Source: Pocillopora verrucosa (Eukaryota; Cnidaria; Anthozoa; Scleractinia; Pocilloporidae). From it: a stretch of DNA of 64,000 nt. The notes under the pieces are model-generated. The model saw only the letters and a program-made list of their open reading frames with translations, was not told the DNA's origin and did not search any database. Numbering within the stretch: position 1 is the stretch's first letter; the number at the start of each line of letters is the position of its first letter. The position numbers were made by a program, and so were the translations under genes. The stretch spans positions 1,670,801-1,734,800 of the forward strand of contig NC_089312.1 of assembly GCF_036669915.1 (NCBI RefSeq). The letters are read 5' to 3'. This document shows positions 1 to 13,600 of the stretch, piece by piece.

Positions 1-577
1 TTCAATGTAGTAGTTACTACAGAGTATATCCCACTAACAAAATAATCAAACTTCCATCCCCCCAGTCTGAAGTTGTTCAAACACTAGACAATATTTATTA
101 AATTTCAAACTCCAGATGATGCATTTTCAGTGTTCTGATTGGTTCACACAACTCTGCTTATCAGCTCATACACCAAATCAATCTTTATGAAATGATTTGC
201 GCAAGTTTTGCTAAACTGGATTTACTTTTGGCTGGAAACAGTCACTGCTCCCATGTATTGTGGATATTTTAATTTGATAAAATAAATGTTCCATTCGCAC
301 TTGTTGTATATGAGATTGGTTATAGCCAATTTGGTACTACATGCCTTGTTCACTATTTACCATCTCACATAAGATGCTCACTCATGGAATAATTGTTTAG
401 TAGTAAGTGAATCTTTATCGGTTATATAGTTTAGCTTGTTTGGTCAACAGATATCTACTGGATGGCAGTTAATCCAGACCTGTCAGTATTTAACATATAA
501 GTACCTTGACCTTATTTCAAAATTAACTTAAGTGGTATTGCCTTCCCTGAACTAATGTTATCGTGACAATTCAACAG
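1..577. other. Intronic or upstream sequence of the TMED gene
   Basis: AT-rich sequence with no exon I could recognise. The first exon of a p24 protein (signal peptide and start of the GOLD domain) is not present here, so it should lie left of the window and this stretch is most simply intron. Confidence 0.5.
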
Positions 578-1558
578 GTAAATACAAGACACAGTTATAC
601 GATGAAAACATCAGAGATTTCCTTCCATCCAGTCCTGGTATAGGAATGCATGTGGAAGTGAAAGATCCCAACATGAAAGTTATTCTATCTAAATATTATG
701 CATCAGAGGGAAGATTCACTTTCACCTCACATTCACCGGGTGAACATCTTATCTGTCTTCACTCAAATTCTACTCGATGGTCTTTGTGGGCAGGAGGAAA
801 GCTGGTATGTCAGATTGAGCACACTTATAGTTAGAAGTGAACTCTTTCTCAACTTTGAGATGTATAATGTCCTCACTTTGGACTTTCAAGAAATAAGCTG
901 GGAATTTTAGTGGTTGTCATTTCTAAGTATGGGTTTTATTGGTATCTTTTTCAGCGCATTCATTTGGATATTCAAGTGGGTGAACATGCCAATGATTATC
1001 AAGAAATTGCTGCCAAAGACAAACTTACAGAACTCCAGCTTCGTATTCGTCAGCTGTTAGACCAAGTAGAACAGATAAGCAAAGAGCAGAACTATCAGAG
1101 GGTAAGGGTAACAGAACACCTGTTTAAATTTTGAAGAAGATTTATAAAACAATTATAGAAAAAGAAAACTTTTTTTTCACAGAAAATTCCAATACTTAAT
1201 GCAATCCTTGTGTATTTTCTCAAAATCCTATAACAATGCTAAAAGCAATGGTCAAACTACATCAAGTGTTACAATTGGAGCATGCAGCTTTAACAAACTT
1301 TTGAAAAGTTAGTGTAGGATTATAACTTAATATGAGGATATACCTTTTTTTCCATAGTGATGAATTTTCTTATTTTATACTTAATGATTTTGTTTTCTTT
1401 GATCACAGTTTCGTGAGGAGCGGTTTAGAGCGACCAGTGAAAGTACCAACCAGCGTGTACTGTGGTGGGCTCTGGCACAAACTTTGATACTCCTTGTCAC
1501 TGGATTCTGGCAGATGCGTCATCTAAAGGGATTCTTTGAAGCAAAGAAACTAGTTTAA
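578..1558 (+). CDS. TMED9: p24 family cargo receptor, TMED9/TMED4-like (3' part)
   Basis: Partial gene; exons 578-804, 955-1101 and 1409-1558 splice in frame with GT-AG boundaries. The first visible exon holds the second half of the GOLD domain (KYKTQLYDE through SLWAGGKL). The second is the coiled coil ([19 protein letters not shown]). The third holds the single membrane segment ([19 protein letters not shown]) and a short cytosolic tail ending FFEAKKLV, the dilysine-type COPI retrieval signal of the p24-alpha group. p24 proteins cycle between ER and Golgi and help load cargo into COPI and COPII vesicles. The tail matches TMED9/TMED4 rather than the beta, gamma or delta p24 classes; I cannot separate TMED9 from TMED4. 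Signal peptide and start codon are off the left edge. Confidence 0.93.
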
Positions 1559-1774
1559 AGAAATTATACAACTTGTTTTAATTTGGGCTGAAGGACAGGA
1601 TCCATTGGGCTCTCTTTTACTGCCTGCTCCCTACGTGGATATCATTTGCATGGCTTTCTATTATCTCAAGATGATAAAATTCATCAAAGAGGCTTGAAGA
1701 CAACATCACAAATGGATTGAATTACTTTTGATTTCACTTTTGTTATTACCTTATAGAAATTTGTTATTTCTTGC

Positions 1775-1987
1775 TTAATCCTTTAACTCCCATGAGTGAC
1801 CAACACAGAATTTCTCCTTACAATATCAATACAATATCAAGCAGGCAGGTGATGAGAATAGAGAAGAATATCAATCATGGGATTATTAGTTGATCCAATA
1901 CTAAATTCTCTGAACTAACATCATAAAATATTGTATGGCAGATAGTAAGGAGAATTACTAATCAGATCTTGGGAGTGAAAGGGTTAA
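1775..1987 (+). mobile_element. TTAA-flanked MITE, family A copy 1
   Basis: A 213-bp element bounded by TTAA at both ends, with inverted termini of the type CCTTTAACTCCCATGAGTGAC and GGGAGTGAAAGGG. The inner part includes the block AATTTCTCCTTACAATATC. Other copies lie at 28669, 35879, 39484 and 42553. No coding capacity. The TTAA duplication and CCCT-type ends suggest mobilisation by a piggyBac-class transposase (inference). Confidence 0.75.
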
Positions 1988-2701
1988 CCTGAACTTGTCA
2001 TAATTAATCTTTTTGGCCCTTTTCTTCTGGCCTCAACAAGAGCTTAGTATTTATCTTTTTGTTTATCACCCTGGAAATACAGTCTGGTTTTGATAGCCTT
2101 TTACTAATGGTCAAAAGAGACATTTCACATAATGAAGTACTATAAGTACAGTTTCCATTTAATTGAAGTTAAGTCATAAATTCCTTGAAGTGATCACTAC
2201 AGCTTTTCCTCATTTTTTTGAATGCAACATCCGGCAAACAGTGCTCGTGGAAATACAAGTGTACTAGATGGAGAGTGTTACATAGATAAAGAAAAATATT
2301 TCCTCAAATAGATAGCACTGACAGTTTAAGTGTTAAAACAAAATTTAAAGGGTGAATGGTTTGCTGGTGTGTCTCTACTAGCAATAAGATCATGGTTCAT
2401 CAAAATGTGGATAGCACTACAGAGATTTAGCCAGATCTATGATGACTATCGTTGGCATTGACTGGAAAAGTTTTTTTTTCTGTGGTGTACATTGTAGCAG
2501 AATGTTCCTCAGCCTATTGCCTCTTGTCTCTACAAGTTGTTTTTTTAAAGAGTATAACTTTTCCTCTGTCCGACTGAAAATATTTGATGGTTATGATCTT
2601 GGTTTTAGAGTGCTGCTCAAATTTAGTTATACTGGTCTTTACCTAAGATAATTTTTCATAGGAATTGAAATATTTTACCTTAATTTGCTGTCATGTTTCT
2701 T

Positions 2702-2707
2702 AATAAA
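2702..2707 (+). terminator. Possible TMED polyadenylation signal AATAAA
   Basis: AATAAA about 1.15 kb after the TMED stop codon. It is one candidate for the 3' end; no transcript evidence is available. Confidence 0.3.
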
Positions 2708-3329
2708 GAAATAAACTTCATGATGTATTATAGTGTGGAAAAAAAACCTTGTCTCCCAGTCCCAAACAAGACAACCTGCAATAGCAACAAATAAATTTAT
2801 ACATGAACACACAAAGAAACTATGACCTAGATAAATTTAATTTGGTAATGGTACATCCATGAGCTGCTGTCATCCATTATGTTCTGATAGATTGAGAGTA
2901 TGACTGTGTTTCAGTTTTTTGGAGGAATGAAAAAGAAAAACTTAGAGAAAACCCCTTTTGGAAAAGGCAAATAACCAACAGCATCATCTACCCAGGCTCT
3001 GGCAGTAGATGCTGGTTGGTACCCCACCAATTCCATCACTGCTATCTTGATTTTCAAAAAAGTGGAACTGTCTGCTGATTCTTTTAATAATTAATCTTGC
3101 TAATCTTAAGGAAGCTGTCTCTTCTACTAAGATGTCAGTGAATAATTTTTTTACAGTGTGAGTTTATCTAGAAATTACACGAGATAAAGCCAGAATAACT
3201 GTTAAAGATGGATGAGTCAAAGTAAGTCAGTGAACTTCTCCTCTCAAACATTTCTCCTTTATTTTATCCATAAAAACCGATAAAAGAGCCTTGCCTTGCG
3301 GGAAAAAATCTTATGAATGAGTAAACTGG

Positions 3330-3448
3330 ATCCTTTTACAGGGGAAGGGGCGGGGATTCATTAGGGATTCGATCGCGCAGTTAGAACTGGTACCGATTAC
3401 GACTGCCTGTTTGTTTTTGACCGCCTTTTGAAAGCAACGGAAAACGAG
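3330..3448 (+). promoter_or_regulatory. Probable promoter and noncoding first exon of the ALMS-motif gene
   Basis: A locally GC-richer stretch ends in a good donor (AACGAG followed by GTAAGA, first intron base 3449). The first coding exon has an acceptor at 4595 with 18 nt of leader before the ATG. The simplest reading is a short noncoding exon 1 ending at 3448 with the promoter just upstream. The start site itself is not visible. Confidence 0.4.
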
Positions 3449-4245
3449 GTAAGATGATTTTAATAATAATTTCTCTTTATAGATCGTCTAGAATCTTGCG
3501 CTGATGTGCTAAATGGCTTTAATGAAACAATTCTTGCCTTATGTTTTTCCAGTGCTTTTCTTGTCTTCGGTTTATAATGATTTTACGGTCGCGAAAATGG
3601 GGTATGAGGTTACATACTGCGCTTTGTTGAACTTGCCAACCAATGATTATTTAATGCCCGTGGAAAGGTTTTCAGGAACTTTCTGTTTTAAATCAGTTGT
3701 AAAAAAAAATGGGAAATATTTCTTCATAGCCTTTAAGATTTGAAATTTTATACAATTTTATGTTATACTTTTTTCCATCATGCTTTTCCTCGCTGTGTTG
3801 ATTTGAAAATACGATCGATGTTGATCTGTGGTGAATATATAACTAAATGCGCATGTATATCAAACCAGTGATTTGCTTTTCATATGTGGAATTTAAATGT
3901 TCATCGTCCGGAGGTCTTTAGGAAAATCTAAATTTGTCGTCGTTCTCATTTGATCGTGGTATGTAGAAAATTCTCTCGATCAGACCTTCGTGAAAATTGT
4001 TTCAATATTCTTTTGACGATATTTTTAAAAGAAACTTCTAGATAATCGACCATACTGCTGTGTTTCTGATTACCATATTCTGCAATTATCTGTGTGGCTT
4101 TTGCTAATAAGATCGCTATGAATCTGATGGACTAGCAAAATTTTATTCTACTAGCAAACAACAAAACAGAGGTAGAAAACACCTGCATAAAAGGTAGACT
4201 GAAAGCATTTCTTCTTGATTTTTTTTATATAAAGCATTAGCCAAA

Positions 4246-4592
4246 CAATCACGGCTCAGTAGGCAAGGCAAGGTCACCAAAAGGTCAACTTAGAGTCTGT
4301 TTTCAGAAGATCACACCCTGTAGACAATAGGCAAGGCCAAAGAAGAGCTAACACTTCTAATATTCCAGTCAGTTTTCAGAAGATCACTGCTCTGTAGACC
4401 AGACAAGGCCCCAAAAAGGCCAACACTTCAATTTTCCAGTCTGCTTTCAGAAGATCATGGCTTTGTAGACAATGTAAGGTCACTAAAAAACTAATCTCTC
4501 CATTCTACAATCCATTTTCATTACATCACAGCTCTGGCAAGGCCAAATGGTGAAGCCACCAAAAAACTAACCCCTCATTTTACTCTCTGTTT
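4246..4592. repeat. Degenerate minisatellite, about 70-bp unit
   Basis: Four to five diverged tandem units in intron 1 of the ALMS-motif gene. Shared blocks are TTTTCAGAAGATCAC, CTCTGTAGACAA, GCAAGGCCA and CCAACACTTC. The array ends just before the first coding exon. Confidence 0.65.
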
Positions 4593-4613
4593 CAGTTGTG
4601 ATGTCAGTGTTCT

Positions 4614-7600
4614 ATGATGGAACAGTCCGTACCAGTTTCTGAAGTTAGCTCAGAGACAGCAAACGGGCCAATCCCACCAAATAATTCAACATTCCAAAAT
4701 ATTGAACAGGTATTAAAAAAAATCTGTTTTTACTTTCTTCTTCAGATTTCTGCCTTTTTTTACTTCCAACATTGTTACAAAGTTCACTGTTTTGCATGAA
4801 GTTTACTTGTACTTAGTTACAGAAAATGCTTGTTCACTTCTTTCTAACAGAGGCTATGGATAATGAAAGTTTCAACTTATGTGCAACATTAAATTTAATA
4901 TTTGTTGGGAAATGCTATACTGTATTTTGTTCATAGATTACAAAAACAACAAATAAAAACAAGGCACTTGTGACATTTGTCAACAAATATGCTTTTGTGC
5001 AGGTCATGATTTGTAGAAAAGCTTTTCAATAGAACATTGTTGATCTGACAATTAAAACTGTTCAGTTGGTACCAATTTATACTTACGAAAGGAGCACTGT
5101 GACAGGAAATTGCTTATTTGCCAAAGAATGAAACAACCGCCTGGACTTGCATAAGGACTCTTTTATATGTGGCTCGAGGCATTAGCTTAAAATTCGATCA
5201 AAACCACCTTGTCATTTGTTTATATTTGCAGCTTAACTTTATAAAAAGCAAATAATTTATTTGGCTGACATAATGACTGGTAGAAAAATGTAATAATAAT
5301 TTTGATCTGTTCCTTTGAAAAGAGTCATTATTTTGGCTTCAAAATTGATCATAGCTTAGAATATGAGTTGTACTTTCAGCAATACCAGGAACAATGGCAT
5401 ATACTGGAAAATTTACAATCTGAGTTGGGATCAGAAGGACAATCTGAAAGCAGGCAAGACTCAGTGGCATCTTTTAACAACAGCACAACTTCAAATGCTA
5501 ATAATGAAGACGCTGAATCAACTGTTAATCCACAAGTAAAGGTTTGTTTTTAATCCTTCAACCCCTAAAAGTGACTAATATCTAATTTCTCCTTACAATA
5601 TCACCCCTGAATCACACTTTAAGGTCATGAGAATAAAGGAAATGATCACCAACTGAAGAAGCAGTTGATTGTTAGACAAATTCCCCTTGTCTACACCTTA
5701 AGACATGAGTAAAGTAGGGAGAATATGCATAATGATGTTGTGATGGAAAGGGTTAGGGGGGCATTTTGGAAGTGAAGTTGATTTTATGCTTTTTATCATA
5801 GTAAAGGTGGTGGAGCATCACACCTATCAATCTGTACATGCCCTTAACATGTTTTACTCTCCCCGGACTCCTATAGGAAGGCACTGAAGAATGGTTTATT
5901 CTTGGTGTGGACCCAGTTGGAACTGACCAGGAGAACACCTCTGACAATAAAAATGTTGGAGGAAAGGAAAACATATCTGGTACTGAACAGGAACGAGAGG
6001 GAGAGACTGCAAAACAGGTTGGTGTGGCAAGAATACAAGTCTGTGTCTACATATTTCACGTGTCACTCTTCCATTTAATACAAGAATGATGATTATTTAA
6101 CCATTTTAATTATAAGACATAATTGGACTTTGTTTTGTCCAACAGTTATCCCCTTATGCAGAGCAGTGGTTTGAGTTAGAGCAACTAAAGCAGAGTGTAC
6201 GATCTTTGGGTCAAGTGGCAGGTTTGCCACAGTCACCCCAGCTCAATGAAACTGTAGCCAGTGGGTTAAGCAGTGGTTCACTGAGTGTTGAAACACTTGA
6301 AGAAGTTGGACTTGAAGAGATAGATGCTGTGCCACAGGAAGGAAGAGCAGGGGAGGGTAGGTTACAAAATTAAGTATTTACAATCTTTAGTTATGCTGAA
6401 AATATGCTTGTTGGCTTAACTTCTCCATAGCCTAGTGTGCTCAGTGCATCAGTTGTGAGTAATTTAACCCATGAGCTAATACAGTAGATCTATCTCCAAA
6501 ATTAAATAAACTTTTGGCAAGAATTATTTCATACCTTATATGAGACATTCTGAAAATTGAGGTGTACAATGTTCAGTATGTACTGCCATCAGCACCTCCA
6601 GCTGTAACTTGGGGAGAAGGAAAATTTCCAGGAACTAGATTTGCAGCGAAAGTTGCCAATGAGGCAACTTGTGTTTAGCAGTTGTGTAGCAAGCTGTTAA
6701 ATTTTTGTGATACAGTGTTTATGGTTGCAAGTAATGATAAGATTTATATTTTGCACAAAGCAGGGAGATGTTGCACAAAATTTCCTTTTTAGATTAATTT
6801 TCTGGCATCTGAAATTTTTTTTCTGGAGATAATGTTATGAGTTAATTAAGGTTGCCAAATGGCGAATTGGATGTGTGGTTAGAGTCAGTAAAGTAAACAG
6901 TGGAGCATCATGGCAAGAGTTTGTCAGCCTTCTACAAGTATTTCCTTTTCTTAATTTTATGTAGAATGTTTGCCATACTTTAAGGAATATGATTACTTTT
7001 ACAATCTTCTGGGGAACTTGGTTTTTGTTTTTCCAGTCTAGATTCTTTGGTATCCGGTTAGATCGCACCATGGTTAGATCGCTCCCAGTTAGATCGCTCC
7101 AACCAAAAGTTAGATCGCTCCACTCGAAAGTTAGATCGCTCCATCAAATAAGTTACTTCGCTGCCAAAATAAGTTGCTTTGCTCCATGTTGTAAAGTGAA
7201 GTATTACTTACCAATGATCTTTAAAGTTTATAGGTGATGATGTGTCTTGCGACGATTCGAGTACATCGTACTCACTCTGTCTTTCAGATTAGACACCGAG
7301 CTACCGATGTATGATGTATAGCAATGATGGAATAAATGATCGTGGAATAAATTATAACGTTGTAGTCTGAAGTGTATTGAAAAAGATCATTCAAATACCA
7401 ATACTATCCAGTGTGGCCTTTTGTGGTTTTCGATGTAAGGAAACTGATATTCGCCATCTTTAATTAATAAAGTAGATTACACTTCGTGAGTCCCTTTCAT
7501 GAGGCTTTCTTTGTTCTTTCTGCGTAGCTCGGATTTATTTCATGCGCGCGCGAACGATATCAATCGATTGTTCGGTTAGATATGCACGTCATTTAATGAA

Positions 7601-10600
7601 CTATCAATTTAGATACCTTAGTTTTGCTACCTTTACCTTAGTTTTCGACATGGAGCGAAGTTACTTATGTTAGGAGTGATGTAACTTATTCGATGGAGCG
7701 ATCTAACTTTCGAGTGGAGCGGTCTAACTTTTGGTCAGAGCGATCTAACCATGGTGCGATTTCACCGTAATTTGTTTCTTTTGTTGTTGGACATTTATTT
7801 ATCCTAAACTCACATTTGTGAATGTAGCTGTTGAACTGTTGTCATTGTTGTACGCCAGAGGCAGCTCAAGAAGCAGGAGGCGAAGAGGATGTGGAGGATG
7901 ATTCGCGCGATAGTGGTACCTCCTTCAGTGTTAATGGGTCTGGTGTTGAAGACAATGGATTAAGAAGCCAGTGGTTCCCACTGAGGCCAAGTGCTGTTGG
8001 GGAGGATGATGAGGAAACTAATCAGGTGGCCTACACTACAAGTGCAGCTTTTCAGCCATCAAGTGATGAACTACCTCAGAATGTTCCACCAGCTTGGTCC
8101 GATGATGATGCAAAGCAGTCACCTCCTGAGAGATCACAACCAGATGGAAGAGATGGGCCAGATCTCAAGAGACCTCCTTGGGTCAGGAGCACATTTACAA
8201 GTACGCAGCAGACAGTCACCCCTCCTGTCCAGAAAAAACCTGTGCCCAGTGGCTCAGCTGAGGCGACAGACAGTGGTAGTGATACATCTGTCCTCTCACA
8301 ACCACGGAATGACAACGCCACACCACTGGAAATTATCACCAGGAGTGTTCCTCCTGCTCCAAGAGGTGCAGCCTTCGTTAGTGAGTTGAGGCGAAGACAC
8401 GCCCCTCAGCTGAACAGTGACAGTGATACTGAGAGCCCAGTGTCGAAGCTACTCGGCCCAAACTTCCGTGCAGTTCAGCAAGTGTTGAACAGACTCAAGC
8501 AAGACAGGCTCACTGGAGGTGTCAGCGATGAAGCAGAACACTCAGTGTCTGAACAGCAGTCTTTGAGAGAGGAGAGCCAGCATTCATTAGGGAGTACTGT
8601 TTCAACAACTCATGGGACAGAGGGAAATTTTGGACTTGAAACAGAAATTAAAAAGACGAAACCCACAGCTGATGCAGTAACCAGTCTTGAGTTAAATTCT
8701 TCAAGACTATCTGAAGGGGCAATCTTACCACACGCTGAGAAACGACACCGTGATAGACAATCAGAGGATGAAGCTCGCCGAAGTGCTATCGACACCTTCA
8801 GGAAGTCATGGGATACTGGACTTACATCGAGCTGGACAAATGCCAAGCCATCCCATCGTGATGCAAGTGGAATGAGTCCTGCTGAGGCGTTCCTAAACTC
8901 AATCGTACCTCCTGCCATGAATGCCACAGAAGCACGCAGTTCAGCCGACAGTAGTACTAAAAACGCAAGGATTTTAGATAAAGATGTTCGTTCTTTCTTA
9001 GGAAATGGAAACGTGATGTCTCATCATGACACTGATCATATTATTTCTCAACCTCAGTTATCAAGTAGATATTCCACTGAGCTTCGTCCCCGTAGCTCAG
9101 TAGAGGACAGTCTTAGGAGCTCACGGATAGCATGGGGAGATCATTCAGTTCCGGTTACAGATACAAAGGAACTTCCTCATCGTAGAGACATATCTGATAA
9201 TGCAGTGCTTCCATCAAGAGCACTTGCATCCAGAGAACGTTTACACGAGATAAGTTCTCATAGTTCCACTGGAGGAAGCGTTCACACTCTCAGAGCTGCT
9301 TGGCGAGAACCAACATTACCCATGGGTCCTAACAGCAGAGAGCCGTCACTTGGTGATGTTTCTGAAGAGATGTCCGGTGTTATTCCGGCAGACAATTTAG
9401 AATTCCCAGTTCAGATAAGCTCTGTTCCTTCAGATGGAACAAACGCCTCTGGGGTCACTGTTTCCGGTGAAACGGAGAGAGCTAAAGATTTGAACAGAAC
9501 GGAAGAAAACCACGTTAGGAGACGAACAAGTGATGTAAGCGTATCATCAGATGATACAGACGATCTATTGACATATGAGCCAGTACTGGAAGGTGATCGT
9601 CAATACTTGCAAATGCAAAAGCGAACTAAACATGCTCAACAGCGAGTTGTTGCAATGGACCAAAGGCAAAGTTGGTTACCTGCGAGACCGTCTGAATTTG
9701 CCAAACGGAAACCTGGCCAGGAACTACCCCCTCCTTCAATGGAAGCACCGGAGGGCATCCAAAGTACCCCTGCTGATCAGGATGACAGTCAGATTAAGGC
9801 TTTGCACTGGTCCTTAGGCGCTGGTACTATTTCTCCCATATCATACGATAGCGTAGCTCAGAGCGATTCTCAGCACGAAGGATCGTCAACGCCGTTGGGT
9901 CCAGCTCTAGAGCGTTCAAGTGTCCTTGGGGTTGGTGCCCTTCAAGAGCAGAGTCTCCAAGAAGAGGACACCACAGCTTACAGCGAGGATCGAGATGCAG
10001 CTTTGATGAAACAACATCGAAGTCATTCCATCACGGAAGTCTCCTCTTCCGATGAGATGTACAGACCAGTTTTATACAGGGATGCTGCAGCAAATAAGGA
10101 AAACCACCCAGACGAGAGTGCAGTCGAGGCCTCACCCTATGGCATTTACGACATACGAAAGTCCTCAGGCCCTGGTAGTACAAACAGACGTAGGAAGGCC
10201 TTGGGTCTTCAACCCAACCCTGCAAGGGATAGCGTCAGTCAGGAGGGGACTGGCATGGTTTATATATCAGGAAGCTCTACGCCAAGTAGTGTGCGTGGTG
10301 GGAGAGATAGGTTCTTGAGGAGAGAAGAAACTCTCCCTGGAAGACATTCTTCTCATGACGAACGACGCCCAGACAAACTACACGAAGACGAGAGGTTCCA
10401 CAGGAATGAGGAACTTAAGAAGCCGCCAAAAACAAAAGACTCTAAAATGGAAAAAGAGGGTCGAAAGAGCAAAAAAGATCGAGAGATGATTAGGAAACGA
10501 GATTATCAAGATACACGCATAGAGGAAGGCCTGGTTCGCGAGAAGAGTAAACACGGTCATCCACGTCGAAATCGGTTGAGCAACACTTCAAGCAAAGAAT

Positions 10601-13600
10601 CCACTATCAGTGGTGATTCACCAGAGGATGAAAGAGAACCATCGCGTCATTCTTATGCCAGATCACGACAGCCACCTTCACAGTATATGGACACACTTGA
10701 TCCAAATGTTGACAGTCATTCTTTAGGTCACGGTAAGAGATCTGCCAGAGCTGGAAAATCAAAGACGAGATATACTGAAGATGATCGTGCAATTTTATCT
10801 CAGCGGTCAAGGCTAGAGACATCTGAAAATAGAAAAGACGATTCAAGGATACCAGATGCCAAGGGTGGCCATTCTTCGCGTGATAAAAGCTTTTCTCGTG
10901 ATCCAAAAACCTCCAGAATGGATGCTAACATTTCAAGGCTGACTTCGTTGATAACAAAGTCATTAGAGGAGAGCATTTCCTCCTCCTCTCTTGCGTCAAC
11001 CACAACGTCTTCAAGAAGACCAAGTTCAAAAAGTAAAAAGGCAAAGCTGGCTTCCTCAACTAGTGAATCGTCTGACGTTTCTGAATATTTCAACTACGCT
11101 TTCTTCGAGCCTCGTCTCCGGACGTCCATTGGACAGAAAATAAAATTAAGAGAGCTGCTGAGGTCTGTGAAGTCACATGACCTTTCCCCTATAGTCCGTA
11201 GAACTCGAGATAGCACTTCTCCTGAGTCTACCTCAGGATTGTCCAGCAACGACGGGGTAAGTGCCGAAAAGGAGCCTGAGCCTGTAGTGAGGGAGCCTTT
11301 ACGATCAGATGCTGCACAAAAGCCTGCTGCGATGTACTCCACACAACAGCCAACGAATGGTCCAAGATGTACTTGCGCTCGCGCGCCAAAGGCTGTTACA
11401 CGAGCAACATCATCAGGGGCGTTCCGAAGCCGTAGAGAAGGTGATGGAAGAAGAATTGAAAAGCGCGATGTTGGTGTGAACTGTCCCACACCAGTTATGA
11501 CAAGGGACCCATCGCCCGTTGAAGATGAGGTGTCGCGCATTCTGTTGGAAGATGCTAGTACTCAGACGGACGAAGTTGGTGGTGGACGAAGAGTGGAAAG
11601 AAAAGTTGATTGTGAACCTGAAAAACCACCGCGTAAGTCAGTGAAGAGTAAAAGATACGAACAGCTTTCAAATGTTGAAGAACGTGGTGTTATCTCTCAA
11701 CCTTCGCCTAAAAAGTTAGATCTCTATTACCAGATGGAGCAGCGAGAAGCTCGACATAAACCTAAAGAACGTTTAGTACCGAGTCAAAATTCACCGGATC
11801 ATCGTGTTAGAACAAGCCCTGACTGGAGAAACAGGGCACAGGAGCCTGCGTGGTTTTATCCTCTGAAGGGCAAACCGCAACCCGAACAAAAAGCCACCTC
11901 ACAGATAAGCAGTAGCCTGAATAAAAGTCGCACAAGAGACGAACTACGAGCAGACATGTTTGAGGCTTCAGTTAATCCTTCCAGCACACTACAGCAGCTG
12001 AGTCTTCAAGAAGCATTTCTCTATGCCAGGCCTAAATTTGTAAGGCGTTCGCAGGACAGAGTTGCTCAAATTGAGCAAGCTGCACGAGAGAAAGAAAGAC
12101 GTAGGATGTTTACTCAGACTGTGGATGAAGAAAAGAAAAGAGAAGAGGCTGAGTTACGAAGAGCAAGAAGTCCGCCTGTTCCTCAGAAAGCTAAGCCTCG
12201 TGTCTCGAGAAATGGTTAGTTCACGTCAGGAGTCCTGGGTAGGGTTGTGTGAATCCCACTAGGAGCAATTTTCGATTGAGTGTCGAAAGTTATTGGAGAC
12301 TCTTAGTTTTTATAAGTTTGCTCTTCGATTGGTCTGGAAAACTCGCGCCATTTTCGCGGCTAATGAGATGCAAAACTAAACTAAATCGTGACTTGGTCTC
12401 TCGATTTTTCTTTATTCCCGTACTTCGGCCATTATTATTGTTTACACTTTGATATTTCATTTGCTCCTTGTGATGTTTTCCTTGGTTTCCTTGGCTGTTG
12501 TGATTACTTCGGTTTTGTTTCTACTACACGCAATCGAAATTCGCTCCAACCCAGGAATTGCGGTCGTTTTGCTAACGAGCAGTTTGCTGGCGTTTCTTAG
12601 GTCGTTTCGCTAACGTTGTAAGTTGTTTTGCTAATGTCTCTTTTAGTTTTGTTTTCTTTGAAGCAGCGACAAATGTATCGAATCGACTCTCGTAATGTTT
12701 CGAGTCGACTTCATTTCGTCTTGAATTGACTTTTATCGGCGGCTTTCAGTTTGTATTGAAACGACCTAACTCCCCTTCGATTAGCAGTTGATCAAGTTCT
12801 GCCGAAGGAGTTACGAAACGTTTCGTAAATACCCCCTTTTTCTTATAAGAACGTCTTATTTTGGGGCTGAGGCTGAATGTTCTTTTTTTTTTTGGCTATT
12901 TGAGCCTAAAAGTGTCCTTGACATATTAAAGTTTTGAGATATAGTATTTCAATAATTCGATTCGGACGTAACCAGACTAAGTTCGATTACAAACTGAGTT
13001 GTTTTTCAGTGTATCGTGCAATAAAAAAACCGCATCTTTAAAGTTAAAAAGGCCCCTAAGTATTTATGTTAGTTCTCCTGTGGGACTACAGTTTTACATT
13101 TCTTTTTCCTCTGTTTAGAATTTTCATTTACTCTCAGCCTGGATATGTTCTTAGCACGTTCTTAAGATTTTGGTCAATCTCAGGTTGAACGTTCTTATAA
13201 AAAAAAGGTTCTTATATAGGTTGTTATAAGAAAATAAGAGTGTGCGTCAGAGAAACGACGTATGAGGCGTTGCAAACTGCCCCGAGATATTGGAAAAACG
13301 ACCTAAAACGTTAGTAAACTGGTCGTTAGCGAAACAACTCGTAGGCGAAAAGACAGCTTATCAAACCTAATACCGGTTATTTTAAGAAAGAGCACGCAAG
13401 AAGTTTTTTTCCTTTTTTGAGTATTAACTGATTTTGTTTTCTACTTTAGACCAATTTTCTGCACCAAAACCACGGCAGATGACCCGGGCTGAGATGAAAG
13501 AATTAAATAAGAGGTAAAGCCAGCTACTTTTTTCTCCAATACCTAACGGTCCTACAGCTGTTTACTTCTTACTTTACGAGTCATATATAAACTTGGTATT

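Larger units (their letters stand above)
1559..3429. other. TMED 3' UTR and intergenic region
   Basis: No coding exon seen. It holds the TMED 3' UTR (an AATAAA lies at 2702-2707, and nearer sites may be used), a TTAA-flanked MITE at 1775-1987, and the likely promoter of the ALMS-motif gene at the right end. Confidence 0.5.

Noticed and set aside
7828..7858. Acceptor at 7827 for the giant exon of the ALMS-motif gene
   Set aside because: It would put the exon out of phase with the donor at 6357. The acceptor at 7858 keeps the frame.
8076..11540. Several long minus-strand frames across the giant ALMS exon
   Set aside because: They are antisense shadows of a Ser/Arg-rich coding exon.
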